Below, piece by piece: positions 23,751 to 36,305 of a stretch of DNA of 60,000 nt (its first letter is position 1; each line of letters begins with the position of its first letter). The notes below the pieces were generated by a model. It searched no databases. It saw only the letters and a program-made list of their open reading frames with translations, and was not told the origin of the DNA. The position numbers and the translations under genes were made by a program. Location: contig JAQGDQ010000227.1 of the NCBI GenBank assembly GCA_030141605.1, positions 164,001-224,000 of the forward strand, given 5' to 3'. The stretch comes from Tubiluchus corallicola (taxonomy: Eukaryota; Priapulida; Priapulimorpha; Priapulimorphida; Tubiluchidae).

Positions 23751-26700
23751 GGCATACGCATGTTGTGAGAAGGTGCTATTTTGTTGTGTATGTAAAAGTT
23801 TATTACTAAATACCTGATGTATTGATATATAGAATTGACTAAAATGTAGCATTCACAATGCAACTCAGCATTTACATTTCCACTTTTTGTCTTATCCTTA
23901 CCAGCTGCTTCAGTTTGTAAACAGCATAAGTCATGTAGGCGTTGTCAGTGTTCATATTAATGGAAAAAAATTCCAAAAATATAAATTTGTCCAGTTTCAT
24001 TTTTCAGCCAGCCTAGTCCAGTAGAGATTTTTTTGTACTGAACTTCATCTTATTGCTGATAATAGTTGATACCTAACTATGTACAAAAATGTATAAAGAT
24101 GTGTTTTGCACTTGACTAAGCAACATGTAATTCATTTTTCTTTAGCGACTATTTTTTATTGTTGTCATTTCTTTTAAATTTACACATTATGGATGAGAAA
24201 TTTTGTAGTAAACATTTTCGTTAGTGGTGCATGGAAGTTTATTGCTAAATGCAATGTCTTGATTATGTGATCATGTAATTAAAATACTGGGTGTAGCAGT
24301 GCAACACGCTTGCATATTTTTTCTATTGTTGCTATTGTATGTTTAAATCTGTCCATATGTCATTGTGTCTTAAGTTTTGACCAAACATTGTTGTATTTTT
24401 CTATTCTATTGTATTTATTCTACCTATTTTTTATTCTCAGTGTGAATTTTTAGTTTTCAAGCTAAATGTGACTCAACAGTTAAGTTGTGCCTTCATTTTA
24501 CACAATTTTCCACGCTTAAATCGTATCACTACCACAGAATTTTATTTCTTAGAGATTGGTAATAAGAAATTAGAGATACAGGTTTAAGTGATGGTTTTCA
24601 TTGAGGCTTAGGGATAGAGAAAGACACGGAAACAGAACAGAAACGGAAACAAAAGGCGACCCAATGTTGTCAATGATGGCAGCATGAGGTATTAATGAAA
24701 TGAACTGAACATGTCATTATCGACTTTTTTTATAAGTAAAGTTGAACTTTGATGCCTAGCTTTTTGCATTGTGATTTTGCCTTTTTCGGAAGAAATTGGG
24801 ATGGTACTCGCCAGATGGGGTTAAGCTCTCTTCATTTGTTGTGGCTAATGATATTTTAAGAACCCTTAAGCAAATATTATCAGAACATGGAAGATGGTAA
24901 GAAGATCATGTAGACAGTAATCTGGTTTTCTTTGGTGCATGTGCCACAAAGCACAGGCCTTTGTACAGTTTATTTTGCAAAGCAACGGTTACCTGTTCAT
25001 AGATACAGTTTTATGTGCTGATTTGTTTATTTGTAGAAAATGCCCACACAATTTTGAAGAGGCATAAAATTTTTGTTGTTGTTCTGAACATCGAATGTGA
25101 TGCGTGTTATAAACTCTTGTTATCTAGACATTGAAAGTATGATTTCTTAGCAGATTTCTTAGCACGTGTAAGTCTTTTGCATAAACAGGCCATATGAAAC
25201 AGTTAGTAATTCTTAGAATAAACTGAAATATACAGTTTGCTACTCAGGCGTTATTGGCACATTGTGGAGGCAATTGCTTTCAAATTTGGTTTTGTAGAAA
25301 ATTAGTTGTGTAATGAATGAATACTAATTACTTTTACGTTTCATTTCGAATAGTTTCATTGTGCCAAATAGCCACAATTTTGTGCCGTTGAAGAAGTTGA
25401 CTGTTGAAATGTCCAGTACTTGACGTAATGATGCATGTATGAGCCAAAAGAAAATTCATAATGTTCTTTTCTGTGCACTTATAACTGACTAAATAAAATG
25501 TATTGTTAATAAGCAAAAATAGCTATACAAAAATGTAAGTTATATCATGAAAAACAAAGGAAAACCGTGTTATAGCACAAAATGGAGTTTGTTTTTCTGA
25601 TTTTGCAGATTAGAGGTAAAGCAGCTTCAAGTGGCCATGCTTTTTGATTTTGAAACAGCTTATAGCTACCATATTTTCTGAATACCCAATGAACAATTAT
25701 CATTACACTACCAGATTTAAACATATCACTTTATTTTTATGTTATACAGCTACGCAACATAACTTTATCCAAATGTCACTGCTAATCCAGCGTGAAACAG
25801 CGTAAAGTAGCAGTGAAACAGAAGAAAAAACTGATGTAAAAATGCCCACTAGCATTCATGCATAATTGAAATCCCAATGCAGATGCACTGTATTTTGTAT
25901 CTAGTCTTAATTCATTGTAACTGAAATCAATCCTAGGTTTTTATGTTATCTATATATGTTCATTCCCTTTTTTAACTAACATTGTTCATTTTGATTGAGC
26001 GTTTTTTTGTCTATTCATTATCATGCTCATTTTTCAGAATTTCTTTTTGCTGATCTTAATATTGCTGATCACTGAACTCTGTGACTGTCTTATAGCAGCA
26101 TCTTAAGTGTTCTAAATTTTTTTCTAATGTACTGCCAATGTAAGTGTTGGGTTTTATTGATCACAATAGAGCCAGTAATTCTAACATATTTAGGCGTGCA
26201 TAAGCTGTAGCGATGCTGTTTCATGCGATATATTTGTTCAAAAGTCAGTAGATGTGTTAAATGCATTTTTATCACCATTATTCTTGTTGTCTCAAATTTT
26301 TACAAAAGCATTTTAATTTATTGTTAATTATCCGCGTGTCACTTAATTTTAATAAAAATTAATTTATTCGCTGGTTTGCCGTGCCTCCATGAGTCCGCAA
26401 AGAATGACGCATTTTGTTTTCGTTAAACCACCACTCATCATCGAGCGTTCGAAAAAGCTGCTCTGTGCTCGTGCTTTTAAGTTTGGCATTTCAATTCGAT
26501 CTGGTTCCTGTGTGTAGCTGGCTACTGCTTTTCAGAGTTTCAGGTTGGTCTCTAGTTCAGCTGCTTAAAAAATTTCTAGACATCAGGCTATTACATAACA
26601 GGTTTATAACACGTTTTTTGTGTATTTGACAAACAGCTTTTATCGTTTCTTTAATTTTTTTGTCTAGCTGGTGCATCAGGCTACTCAAAGATGGAGGCCG

Positions 26701-27424
26701 GCATGTTCTGCTGTGCGGATAGCTGATATGCATGGAAAGGTATCGCTTCTGGTACGGTTGAATAAAAAGTTTCGTTGGCTATTTCGTATACGACTCGACA
26801 AGTAAGGGATTAATTCAAAAGAAAAGCTTGGTCTTTCTATAGTGCGACAGTTGAAAAATTGCGTGTAAATATTTAGCACTAAAAATAAAATGGCGGCATT
26901 CTTAAAGTAAATCTATTTCTTTTTGACTGTATTTCTTTCTTTGCTTTTTAAGATGATTTTGATTTTGAGTCTTTTTTAATAATGTATTTGCAATATTAGT
27001 TGCATATAAATACTGACGGTTCAGCTTCCATTGGCATGTATTTAGAAAAATAATGTCATTTATGCTGAATGTTCATCAGTAAGATGGCTTGCATTACTGC
27101 TGGAGATGGTTTGCATTAATATAATGGTTTTAGTGCCAGATGCCAAGGCACGCCATTTATTAAGATTTTTTTATCAAATTTCCTTGGCTGTCGTTTTGTT
27201 CGGTCTATGGGTACACCTTTTTGTAAGGAAAACTAGTTCTGTCCAAGTGGGTAGGATATGCATGCGTTATTATTCATTGTCGCTTTGATTCTTAAGTCAT
27301 GGTTAGACATCACTGAATCATTTTAACATAACACACTGGTAGACTTTGTATATTTAATTATTATTGCCATATATCAGCAATTCTCATGTCGAAGACGTGC
27401 TGCGATTCTTTCTGACTCTCAGAT
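23751..27424. other. AT-rich stretch without recognised genes
   Basis: Only short chance frames are found. Around 24605-24660 there is a degenerate GAAACAGAAACGGAAAC-like simple repeat. Around 26690-26900 two ATGG(A/C)GGC strings occur, without exon support. Confidence 0.45.
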
Positions 27425-27784
27425 GACGCCATTGGCTGCCAATGCGCAAACCATACTTGCGGTTATCGTGAGGATCGTATAAGAATCGCGCATAGCGCAA
27501 CAGGCCATTTTGGTTTTGGGGGCTGTTTCATCGAAAGGCACCTTTCCAAGGTCGCGTAAGAAGAATATTTCTTTGAATCCAGTTTTGTTAGAAAAGGTAT
27601 TATAACGGCGGTTTAACTTATTGTTCGCTTATTAATATGCAATATATTATCTAATACGACATTTTTCAGAGGTTCATGTCGACTGTTGAAGTTGGGGAGC
27701 GTAGAAAATCTTCGTGGATAGGGGCGCTATCGGAACCATCTTGAATGCGGTTTTGGATCGTCAATCGTTATGCCGCCGGCTAAG
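27425..27784 (+). promoter_or_regulatory. Candidate promoter and first coding exon (MPPAK, then donor)
   Basis: The segment is CpG-richer than its flanks and contains paired CCAAT boxes in opposite orientation (CCATTGGCTGCCAATG at 27429-27444). A CCATCTTG box (YY1-like on the other strand) is at 27737-27744. ATG at 27770 is followed by CCGCCGGCTAAG and a GTATGT donor at 27785, which would give MPPAK as the start of a protein with a very short first coding exon. Such starts are common in small housekeeping genes, but I could not find the second exon in the next kilobases. Either the intron is longer or the prediction is wrong. A possible upstream donor (GTAAGA near 27556) and acceptor (TTTTTCAG ending at 27670) would allow an extra intron. 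Confidence 0.25.
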
Positions 27785-28739
27785 GTATGTACCAATCGAA
27801 CTAAATATTTTTTCCGTAAATTGTGGCGTTTGATTTTGGAACTGATTTTGTAGTGTGGGTAATCTTGAGTTTTTGCGTTACTCTTTTTTGAAGAAGGCTC
27901 AACGGCCATGGCTTTGCGTTCAACATTTAGTTGTTTCCTTCCGCATTTTAGACTGGTGGCTATTTTAAAACGGGGTGTATCTGAAATTATCGATAGCACA
28001 TTGTACTTCATACACATAATAGTTCTGGATTGGTTGATGTTTTTCATAATAATTTTAAGATTGGGCATATCGCTGCCCTTAATCTTTGTTAACACCATCA
28101 GCCAGTTTTCTCCGTATGTAGTCTTCAGTATTTTAAAAAGAGAGAATTTGCAAATTAGGAGTTTTGTATTGTCCTGTATAAAGTTTCTTGCATTAAGATC
28201 TTTAAGTTAGAAGTAAGTGAGATGTGCTTTCAATATAACATGAAAATAGTTAAGGTGGAGGCCATTTGCAGGCCATAGGCATGTCATATTTAACAAGCAA
28301 ATAAGACAACGTGAAAGGCCAGGAATGTAACTCAGCACATTTTGACAAGTTTTTTTTAAAAAAGTTCAATTATTATAAAGAATTTGGAATGAACTTGAAT
28401 TTGAAACCCACGGGTTACTGAGCTTAGTTGTCTGTCATTTTGTATTTAGTTGCAACATGTGGCGGACCCAAATTCATTGTCTACAAAAAAATCTAACAGA
28501 TTCTGTTATTTTTGAAGAGCGTATCGAATTGTTTTGTCGTTTTTCGCTGTAGAGAATGTATTTACGCGTTATTCATTTTCGGACAATTGTGACATTAATG
28601 TCTGTGGTCCGACCATGGCAGGACAACAGTCAGCTATTGCTGGCATCTTATATTTCTTTTTTAAGCTAACAGAACTAGGTACAAACGCTTGCACTGATCG
28701 AAAAAGTTTTCCTAATTCTTAAACGGTCATTTGACTGTT

Positions 28740-29009
28740 ACTTTTCCGAGTAACCGTGGTATTGGCAAACTTTGACGTTGACGTCAGTTGCATGATTTAA
28801 GTAGTATGACGTGATGCGCCCCACCTAAACTTTGGCCAATCATAGAGGTCCTCCGCATTATTTACGGATGTCTGGTAATGCATGCGTAGTGTCACGCTGA
28901 TGTACATAATTTAAGGTCTAAGAATTCTATCTTTGAAGTCAGTTAATTCTTTTCGCATCTTTCCGAATCATCAGAGCTGGAAGCTGGGAAGAACATTGCA
29001 GTACCGCAG
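28740..29009 (+). promoter_or_regulatory. Candidate promoter with 5' non-coding exon
   Basis: A perfect CRE palindrome TGACGTCA lies at 28779-28786 and a GGCCAATCA box at 28834-28842. Downstream the sequence ATCATCAGAGCTGGAAGC runs into ACCGCAG at 29009, followed directly by a GTATTT donor. That segment has no ATG, so it would be a 5' UTR exon. No downstream partner exon was found. The evidence is motif spacing only. Confidence 0.22.
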
Positions 29010-29606
29010 GTATTTTTTGTGTTGTATCATTTTAGCGTATTAAATTCGTATACATTTTTTTTACATTTGCCCAATTTTTATTCTGATTAAATCTTTATTT
29101 ATTTTTTTGCAAAAATTTTTAGTTCTAATCATGTTTTTGCAGCTAAAACATTTTTAGCAAAACATGAACATTTTTTATAAATTTTTAAGCTAATCACCTT
29201 CACATTAGCAAACTGCTTTTTCGAAGCTTACAGTATATCCAGTTTTAACAAACTCATGTTTTAATCTTAGCTAGCCACTTCTGTTTTTTTTCTAGATAAT
29301 TTTTCCGATGAGACAGTTTTCCAAATTGTTTTGTTCTAAATTTGAAAATATCGTGAAGAAGGTACTTTTGATTATTATTAATTTTTTTTTTAATATAACT
29401 GTGTCTTGCGTTTGCAAGGAAGTGAAATTATGTTCATGCGTGTACTGCTTCTGCACAGGAATACCTCTGATGTAGAATATGTAGAATAACATCAGTTTTC
29501 TCATAACATTTGTTGAAATGGTGTTTTAGATTGACACTTTATTTAACAAAAGAACAATATCATTTTGCTAGTGTAAATAGAAACAATTTACATATTGTTT
29601 TATTTT

Positions 29607-30263
29607 ATGTGTATGTATTCAGGCCTACTAGTTCAACGATCTTTATCTGTTTTTCTTTTAGAATTTCTTTTGTCAATGAAAAAAAATTTCCAAAATTTTG
29701 TTCAGAACCCTTGTACATGCAGTGGTAGTGGTAATACACTCAGCAACAATGATCACACACAGTTAAGTTGAATACTATGCAAGTACAAACCAAATTCATG
29801 CAATTCTGACTTGTAGTAATTGGATCTGCCATAGGCTACTTACCATATGAACCCGTGTCGAATGAACTGCACGCTTGTATATGCACGATAAATATATACT
29901 ATACACTCCTCAATTTTTTAATTTTATATAATAAACATTTTTAAAAACTGTTAAGAAATTTTTGAAAAGAAATTTTACCATTTCTTAGTTAGTTTTTAAG
30001 ATCAAACAGTCGAAAAACTGAACTTACACCAGTTTTAGGACGTGAGTCTGAGAAACCATCAAAAAATATAAGTATATTCTTATCATCGTGGTCAATTTTG
30101 GTTCTGTTTTCTCAGAATTTTGTGCGAACGAAAATTGTTGAAGAAACTGCTTTAATTAAAGCACAAGAAAACCCTTCATAAACATAAAGCTTAAAAAATT
30201 CCTCTTGAAATTTTATATCACTTGCATACTGACTTTTTACATACAGGAGTTCAATCGGCAGTA
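29607..30263. repeat. Segmental duplication, copy 1 (contains the start of an R1 MITE)
   Basis: It is nearly identical to 31966-32593, beginning at ATGTGTATGTATTCAGGCC and ending inside the R1 element after TCAATCGGCAGTAA. Shared landmarks include GGATCTGCCATAGGCTAC, GAATGAACTGCACGCTTG and GGACGTGAGTCTGAGAAACC. Both copies carry R1 at the same place, so the duplication happened after R1 inserted. It is direct, with an offset of about 2.36 kb. Small indels distinguish the copies, for example extra bases near 29725-29755. Confidence 0.92.
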
Positions 30264-30848
30264 ATGCTGTATAAAACATGTAAATCTAAACTCCCGCGAT
30301 GACAGTTAGACGCAGCCATTTTGGCGATAAGTCATTTGAAACAAGTTTACATAACATTGTGTAAACTTTGAAAAAATATTCGGAGCATTCGTAGCGCTAA
30401 CGTAGTCACTAACTTAGTAAAATTTTAAATTACTGTATTTTGTCAATAAGATTAAAAATACGTTTTTGGTTAGTGAGTGGTGCACCCTGGAGGGTGAGCC
30501 AGCGATATTTTACCAATTGGTGAAAACATTTTAAATAATTAAAAAGTTTCTTTTCCAGTTACATAAGTCTTACCAGCTGGTAAGCGAAAAGCTAAGTAAT
30601 ATAGATTTGCATGGAAAGTTTTTTGGGAGATAATTTAGCATTTCCTTTTCTTCCCCTGATTTACATTTGCGTAATGACGTCATGTAATGGCGACTTCGGA
30701 GCAGTATTGCGGGAAATTTAAAATGAAGACAAATGAAAATTTCTTTCAGTGCGAGTAAGATATATGCATAAAATTGCTATAAAGTAATATAATTATTAAA
30801 GCGATTTTTCTGAAACCTACTTCAAGTATCCCTTTTCTTGTTCTTTAA
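30156..30848 (+). mobile_element. R1 MITE, intact copy (693 bp), TTAA-bounded
   Basis: It begins TTAAAGCACAAGAAAA and ends TTTTCTTGTTCTTTAA. These are a 16-bp inverted terminal repeat with one mismatch, and both ends carry TTAA. There is no open frame for a transposase, so it is non-autonomous. A TGACGTCA palindrome lies at 30675-30682. Other copies lie at 22651-23750 (a fused inverted pair), 32485, 39089 and 58590. TTAA at both ends fits piggyBac-type insertion, but the TTAA could also belong to the terminal repeat itself, so the superfamily is inferred. Confidence 0.85.
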
Positions 30849-31965
30849 GAATATTTGACATCTGGCCATCTGGACCATTCCTAGTAACAAAACGAAAAAT
30901 CCTTTTTAATTTTTGTCTATTAAAAATACCAAATAAATGCAAAAATTTCAATTAACTCTACAAACGTATCTATTGAAGCATTGGTGCTATTATTGTATTA
31001 CTTTTTTTAATGTCATATTTTAAAATTGCACAATAAACATGTATAAATCAGACAACGAACAACAAACTGCTTATGTAATTGTTACTCAGATAACTGGCTT
31101 TTATGTACCTAAAGGATACAATGATGCAGTGACTTTTTTATCAGTGATTGATCATAGTTTGCTTATATCGCTAAAAACAGGTTTATTATTGATTATATTA
31201 TGCGTGAATGTAACTGAGCTCTGAGATGTAAACGTGCTAACAGTCTCAAATTTTTTTATCATTTTTAAAAAGTTAAATATTATGAAATAAGTTCAGATAT
31301 AAAGTAAGAATTGTTTGCAACCCTATAAGTATAAAATATATTTCAGTTTATTGACTTAAACTGTTTAACTTTAATATGAAACTTATTTCAGATTTTGAAA
31401 TACAAAGGTCTATGCATTTGTGTTGTTTTTTTAATATAAAATTAGATCATATGTAGATACAAGATGGTTAGAGAATATGTACTTGTTGTTAAGTTTTAAA
31501 ATTACTTACACAAAATACTGAGCATACTCACAAATACCTAAGTATCTATGCAAAATGTAAATACGCTAAGAAAGCTTGTACACCTACAGAGTTTTAGTAT
31601 GTACAAGAGTTTGAATTTTTGTGAAGTAGATGATAAGGCTCTTGAGGACCCATACTCTGGTCAATAAATTATTTTTGCCCGTGCTAGTGGCAACTTACAG
31701 TTGTTTGTAACTATGACCTTCTCTTTTAGAGCTGTACAGCCTGTAAGTATCTTTATTTCTCTAATCTAGTGTTTCTTATTTTCAGATACTTTTTTGAATG
31801 TAAGACAATTTTTTAAACCACATACATGTACAACAATTATGCAGTTTTGTTTACAAGTTTAAATTGAATGTTTGTTTATCCAACAGCTTTAAACTGCTAT
31901 ATTGTGTTATTATGTAATCGCTTCTTATTTAAGGTGCTCTTCTCTAACCTTTGCTGCTCACATTA
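30849..31965. other. AT-rich stretch between duplication copies, nothing recognised
   Basis: No exon, RNA gene or repeat seen in this kilobase. It is single-copy within the window. Confidence 0.45.
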
Positions 31966-32593
31966 ATGTGTATGTATTCAGGCCTACTAGTTCAACGATC
32001 CTTATCTGTTTTTCTTTTACTTCTGGAAAAATGAAAAAATTTCCAAAATTTTGTTCAGAACCCTTGTGCAGTGGTAGTGGTAGTGTCGCACACAGTTAAG
32101 CTGAATACTATGCAAGACAAACCAAATTCATACAATTCTGACGTGTAGGAATTGGATCTGCCATAGGCTACTTACCATATGAACCCGTGTCGAATGAACT
32201 GCACGCTTGTATTTGCACGATAAATATACACTATACACGGCTCAATTTTTTAATTTTATATAATAAACATTTAAAAACTGTTAAGAAATTTTCGAAAAGA
32301 AATTTTACCATTTCTTACTTAGTTTTTAAGATCAAACAGTCGAAAAACTGAACTTACACCAGTTTTAGGACGTGAGTCTGAGAAACCAACAAAAAATATA
32401 AGTATATTCTGTGATTCATTTTTGGTTCTTTTTTCTTGGAATTTCGTGCGAACGAAAATTGTTGAAGAAACTGCTTTAGTTAAATTAAAGCACAAGAAAA
32501 CCCTTCATAAACATAAAGCTTAAAAAATTCCTCTTGAAATTTTATATCACTTGCATACTGCCTTTTTACATGCAGGAGTTCAATCGGCAGTAA
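31966..32593. repeat. Segmental duplication, copy 2
   Basis: Direct duplicate of 29607-30263. The match stops abruptly at 32593, inside the R1 element, which is therefore cut to its first ~109 bases. The abrupt stop defines one breakpoint of the duplication. Confidence 0.92.
32485..32593 (+). mobile_element. R1 MITE, truncated by the duplication breakpoint
   Basis: Starts TTAAAGCACAAGAAAACCC and follows the intact copy through GGAGTTCAATCGGCAGTAA, then diverges completely. It is a passenger of the segmental duplication and not an independent insertion. Confidence 0.85.
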
Positions 32594-33383
32594 CACTTGA
32601 TGTGATTTTTGTGATTTTTAAATATTTTAACTTAGGGAAGAAATCTCCATTTTCTGTCTTATCCAAGTGCTTGTTACATTATTCCAGTCATGGAAATCTT
32701 ATGCAGTTCTGTTGGTTAACACTTACGTGAACGTACTTTTCTTCCTTGTTATGAAGTAATTTTTAACTAGCTGATTACATTCCGTACTGCGATTATGATG
32801 TAATGGACAAACAATGGTTTTTGTGGCTTTTTTTGAATATTGAGTGGTTTCCTGTTCAATGATAATACTAGTTTAGCATAGCCGTACATGGGAGTTGTGA
32901 AAATGTTACAATTACGCAGATTTTTAATAATTAACAAGCTATGCTTAGTCACTGTTACTTTGTCTGATTCTATTGATCAAGTTAGAATCAGATTATAAGG
33001 GCTGCATCGGGGCTGTGAATGGATACTAGTATTCAAAAAGTGCAGAGTTGTCAAAGTTTGGTGATTTTAGTGTTGTTTTAGTCATTGTAAATTTTAATTA
33101 TATGTTCTTGTGGCTTTTATGCTGAAACAAATGGTAACGAATCATTCAATCAATTTGAAATTTTAGCTATCATGGTTATTTTGTTTTTGTTGTATTCGTT
33201 TTAATTCAGAAGGAGCAGTCTGAAAGTGCAAGGACATGTCAGAGTGTGAAAAGATGTACAGTTTTTTAAATAGTACTTTTCTTGACTTGACTGAGCACAT
33301 AGACCTGCCTGTTTAATGCAATGATTTAAACAATGATAAAATGCATGATTTCATTTTGTATATTTTTTATTTTGATTTATTTT
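32594..33383. other. AT-rich stretch without recognised features
   Basis: No convincing exon or repeat. It leads directly into the 84-bp array. Confidence 0.45.
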
Positions 33384-34420
33384 GCTTTGGTTTTTTTCTG
33401 TTGATTAGTATGGTACTCTTTGTAACAAGTTGAGTCTGGTCACTTCTGCATCTCGCAAGTACTTTGATGCTTTGGTTTTTTTCTGTTGATTAGTATGGTA
33501 CTCTTTGTAACAAGTTGAGTCTGGTTACTTCTGCACTTCGCAAGTACTTTGATGCTTTGGTTTTTTCTGTTGATTAGTATGGTACTCTTTGCAACAAGTT
33601 GAGTCTGGTCACTTCTGCATCTCACAAGCACTTTGATGCTTTGGTTTTTTTCTGTTGATTAGTATGGTACTCTTTGTAACAAGTTGAGTCTGGTCACTTC
33701 TGCATCTTGCAAGCACTTTGATGCTTTGGTTTTTTCTGTTGATTAGTATGGTACTCTTTGTAACAAGTTGAGTCTGGTTACTTCTGCACTTCTCAAGCAC
33801 TTTGATGCTTTGGTTTTTTCTGTTGATTAGTATGGTACTCTTTGTAACAAGTTGAGTCTGGTTACTTCTGCACTTCGCAAGCACTTTGATGCTTTGGTTT
33901 TTTTCTGTTGATTAGTATGGTACTCTTTGTAACAAGTTGAGTCTGGTCACTTCTGCATCTTGCAAGCACTTTGATGCTTTGGTTTTTTTCTGTTGATTAG
34001 TATGGTACTCTTTGTAACAAGTTGAGTCTGGTCACTTCTGCATCTTGCAAGCACTTTGATGCTTTGGTTTTTTCTGTTGGTTAGTATGGTACTCTTTGTA
34101 ACAAGTTGAGTCTTGTCACTTCTGCATCTCGCAAGCACTTTGATGCTTTGGTTTTTTCTGTTGGTTAGTATGGTACTCTTTGTAACAAGTTGAGTCTTGT
34201 CACTTCTGCATCTCGCAAGCACTTTGATGCTTTGGGTTTTTTCTGTTGGTTAGTATGGCACTCTTTGTAACAAGTTGAGTCTTGTCACTTCTGCATCTCG
34301 CAAGTACTTTGATGCTTTGGTTTTGTGTTGATTAGTATGGTACTCTTTGTAACAAGTTGAGTCTTGTCACTTCTGCATCTTGCAAGCACGTTGATGCTTT
34401 GGTTTTTTCTGGTGGTTAGT
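33384..34420. repeat. 84-bp minisatellite, about 12 units
   Basis: The unit contains GCTTTGG followed by a T-run, CTGTTGATTAGTATGG, TACTCTTTGTAACAAGTTG, AGTCTGGTCACTTCTGC and CTCGCAAGCACTTTGAT. Unit length is 83-85 bases, varying mainly in the T-run (6-7 T). Since 84 is divisible by three, the minus strand shows a repeating 28-residue frame in several units. The frame breaks wherever the T-run changes, so I do not regard it as coding. A block of later units shares GTTGGTTAG and AGTCTTGTC, showing local spread of variants. Confidence 0.95.
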
Positions 34421-35955
34421 ATAATAGTTTCATATTGGAACATCTTCGTCTTCGTTTTTTTAAGTCTCACTCTTTGTATTTAGTGTTAGGAAATATGTGT
34501 AAATTGATTGAAATTTATTCATAGTGACAACGTCATCTGCACTTTAATTTGGTCCATAATTAAAATCTTGCAGACCTGTGTAAAATTAGACTATTACTAT
34601 GCTGCAATGAGCTACATTAAAGGCAAGAAGGATGAAAGTTGTGAGGTTTGGTTTCATAACAATTGCGATTTCTTATCATATTTTGCAAAGTGTAGAGAAT
34701 TTTAGTAACCGTGTTTATTCTTTCATTTTATTAAATTTCAAATAAATAATATTGTTTCAATCAAAACCAGATCAGTCAAAAAGACTGTATTTAAAAAACA
34801 AATTTGCGTTACAGATCTGATAGTAATATGCATAAAGTGCATATTTTGATTGTGTTACTTCTGGGGAACTTTCTTACTTTATTTCTTTCTTCGGGGACTC
34901 TGTAATCTATGTTGTTGAGAATATAAGATTATGAAATTTATTCAGGTAAATTAATTACCTTAACAAGCAAATCTATACCAACAGCTGCAGTACTATTGAC
35001 TTCATACTTGAAGTGCTTTCCTCATACCCGACTAAATCCCTCTTCACTGCTTTACTCCCTGAAGGGAAAATCGAAATTTCCCGTAAAAATGCTTTCCTGT
35101 GCCCATTAGTAGCACATCCCAATTCTGAAATCTGTTAGGATAAAGACGTTGCGCTTATGAGGTTCATTTAGTAGCAATATCTGTGCTCCGTGTTGGAAAT
35201 CTGATATCTCTGTTTGCTCCTCGCCAAGCTCGCCTCCCTTCCCTCTCGTAGTTCAATAGCATTTTAAAATTCAACCGTCCTTGACAGGGGAGTTTGGTTG
35301 GTGAGTGGCTGAGGGAAAGGGTTATATCCTACAGGCAAATTACTGCCGTCGTTTATCGTATGTTCGACTCATTGTTAGTATTGGCAGTATTATCTTTTCT
35401 GCATGGCTGTTGTTTAATGTTAGTGCTGGTTTTTGTCTATCTGCTTGGAAGTAGCACGTCGCTGGTTTGATATGTAAGTATCTTGCGTTTTCTACTTAAT
35501 GTTACTATGATGTTACGAGTCTGTTTTTAGTGATGCGTTGAAGTAATCACGAAATGTTCTGCATGGACATTTGTTTTCTGTGCTCTTACAGTGTAATTAT
35601 GGTACGTGAACGTACCGGGTAATATTGTCTATATTGTTACCTGTGTAAATTTGGTAGTGTAGGCATTTGTGACTAGTTTGTAAAAAATTATTATAGCATA
35701 TAATCACCCGGTTCATCTCTTTCCTTATTGTTTTTTGTAACAACTTACTGATTTAGAGACTTCTCCATTTTTTAGCTGCTCCTTATCCTCTTTCCTATTC
35801 TTTTACTCATTCCATTGCTTTTAGCTGTATCCCTGTCTGTGTATCCCTCTCCTTCTCTCCCCCTGTCGTTTTCTCTTCCATCTTTTTTCTTTCCGCAGAA
35901 TATTGCCTCTTTCCCATTCTCTTTCTCACTGCGTTGCTTTTAGCTCTGTCCATCC

Positions 35956-35956
<1 letters not shown>
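34421..35956. other. Intervening DNA; somewhat G+C-richer segment at 35030-35340
   Basis: The subsegment 35030-35340 is less AT-rich and contains a donor-like GTTGGTGAGTGG near 35300, but no open frame worth reporting. From 35750 the plus strand becomes pyrimidine-rich, grading into the (CT)n tract. Confidence 0.4.
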
Positions 35957-36018
<62 letters not shown>

Positions 36019-36055
36019 CTCTCTCTCTCTCTATCTCTCTCTCCCTCTCTCTCTG

Positions 36056-36113
<58 letters not shown>

Positions 36114-36140
36114 CCCTCTCTCTCCCCCCTCTCTCTCTTT
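35957..36140. repeat. (CT)n dinucleotide tract
   Basis: Nearly pure CT with short interruptions (CCCC, CTAT, CTGT). It produces long Ser/Leu and Arg/Glu frames on the two strands, which are artefacts. Confidence 0.97.
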
Positions 36141-36305
36141 CTCTGACCTCTCTTTTTTCTCTCTTTCTGTCCTTTTCTTTTCCATCTTTTTTCTCTTCGA
36201 TTTTTTGTTCAGTTCTTCCCAGTCTTCCTCAAAATGAAAATTAGGATAATTAATGGTGAGAGAATCGCCTATGATTGTGTTATTTTTTTTATTAAAAGCC
36301 AATTG

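Noticed and set aside
27727-28098. 123-codon minus-strand and 100-codon plus-strand overlapping frames
   Set aside because: Each is the shadow of the other, with no recognisable motif. The plus frame has a good start context (GGCCATGGC) but a random hydrophobic composition.
33440-34470. Minus-strand frames with a 28-residue repeating peptide (ARCRSDQTQLVTKS...)
   Set aside because: They come from the 84-bp minisatellite. The frame breaks with each change in T-run length, so no continuous protein is encoded.
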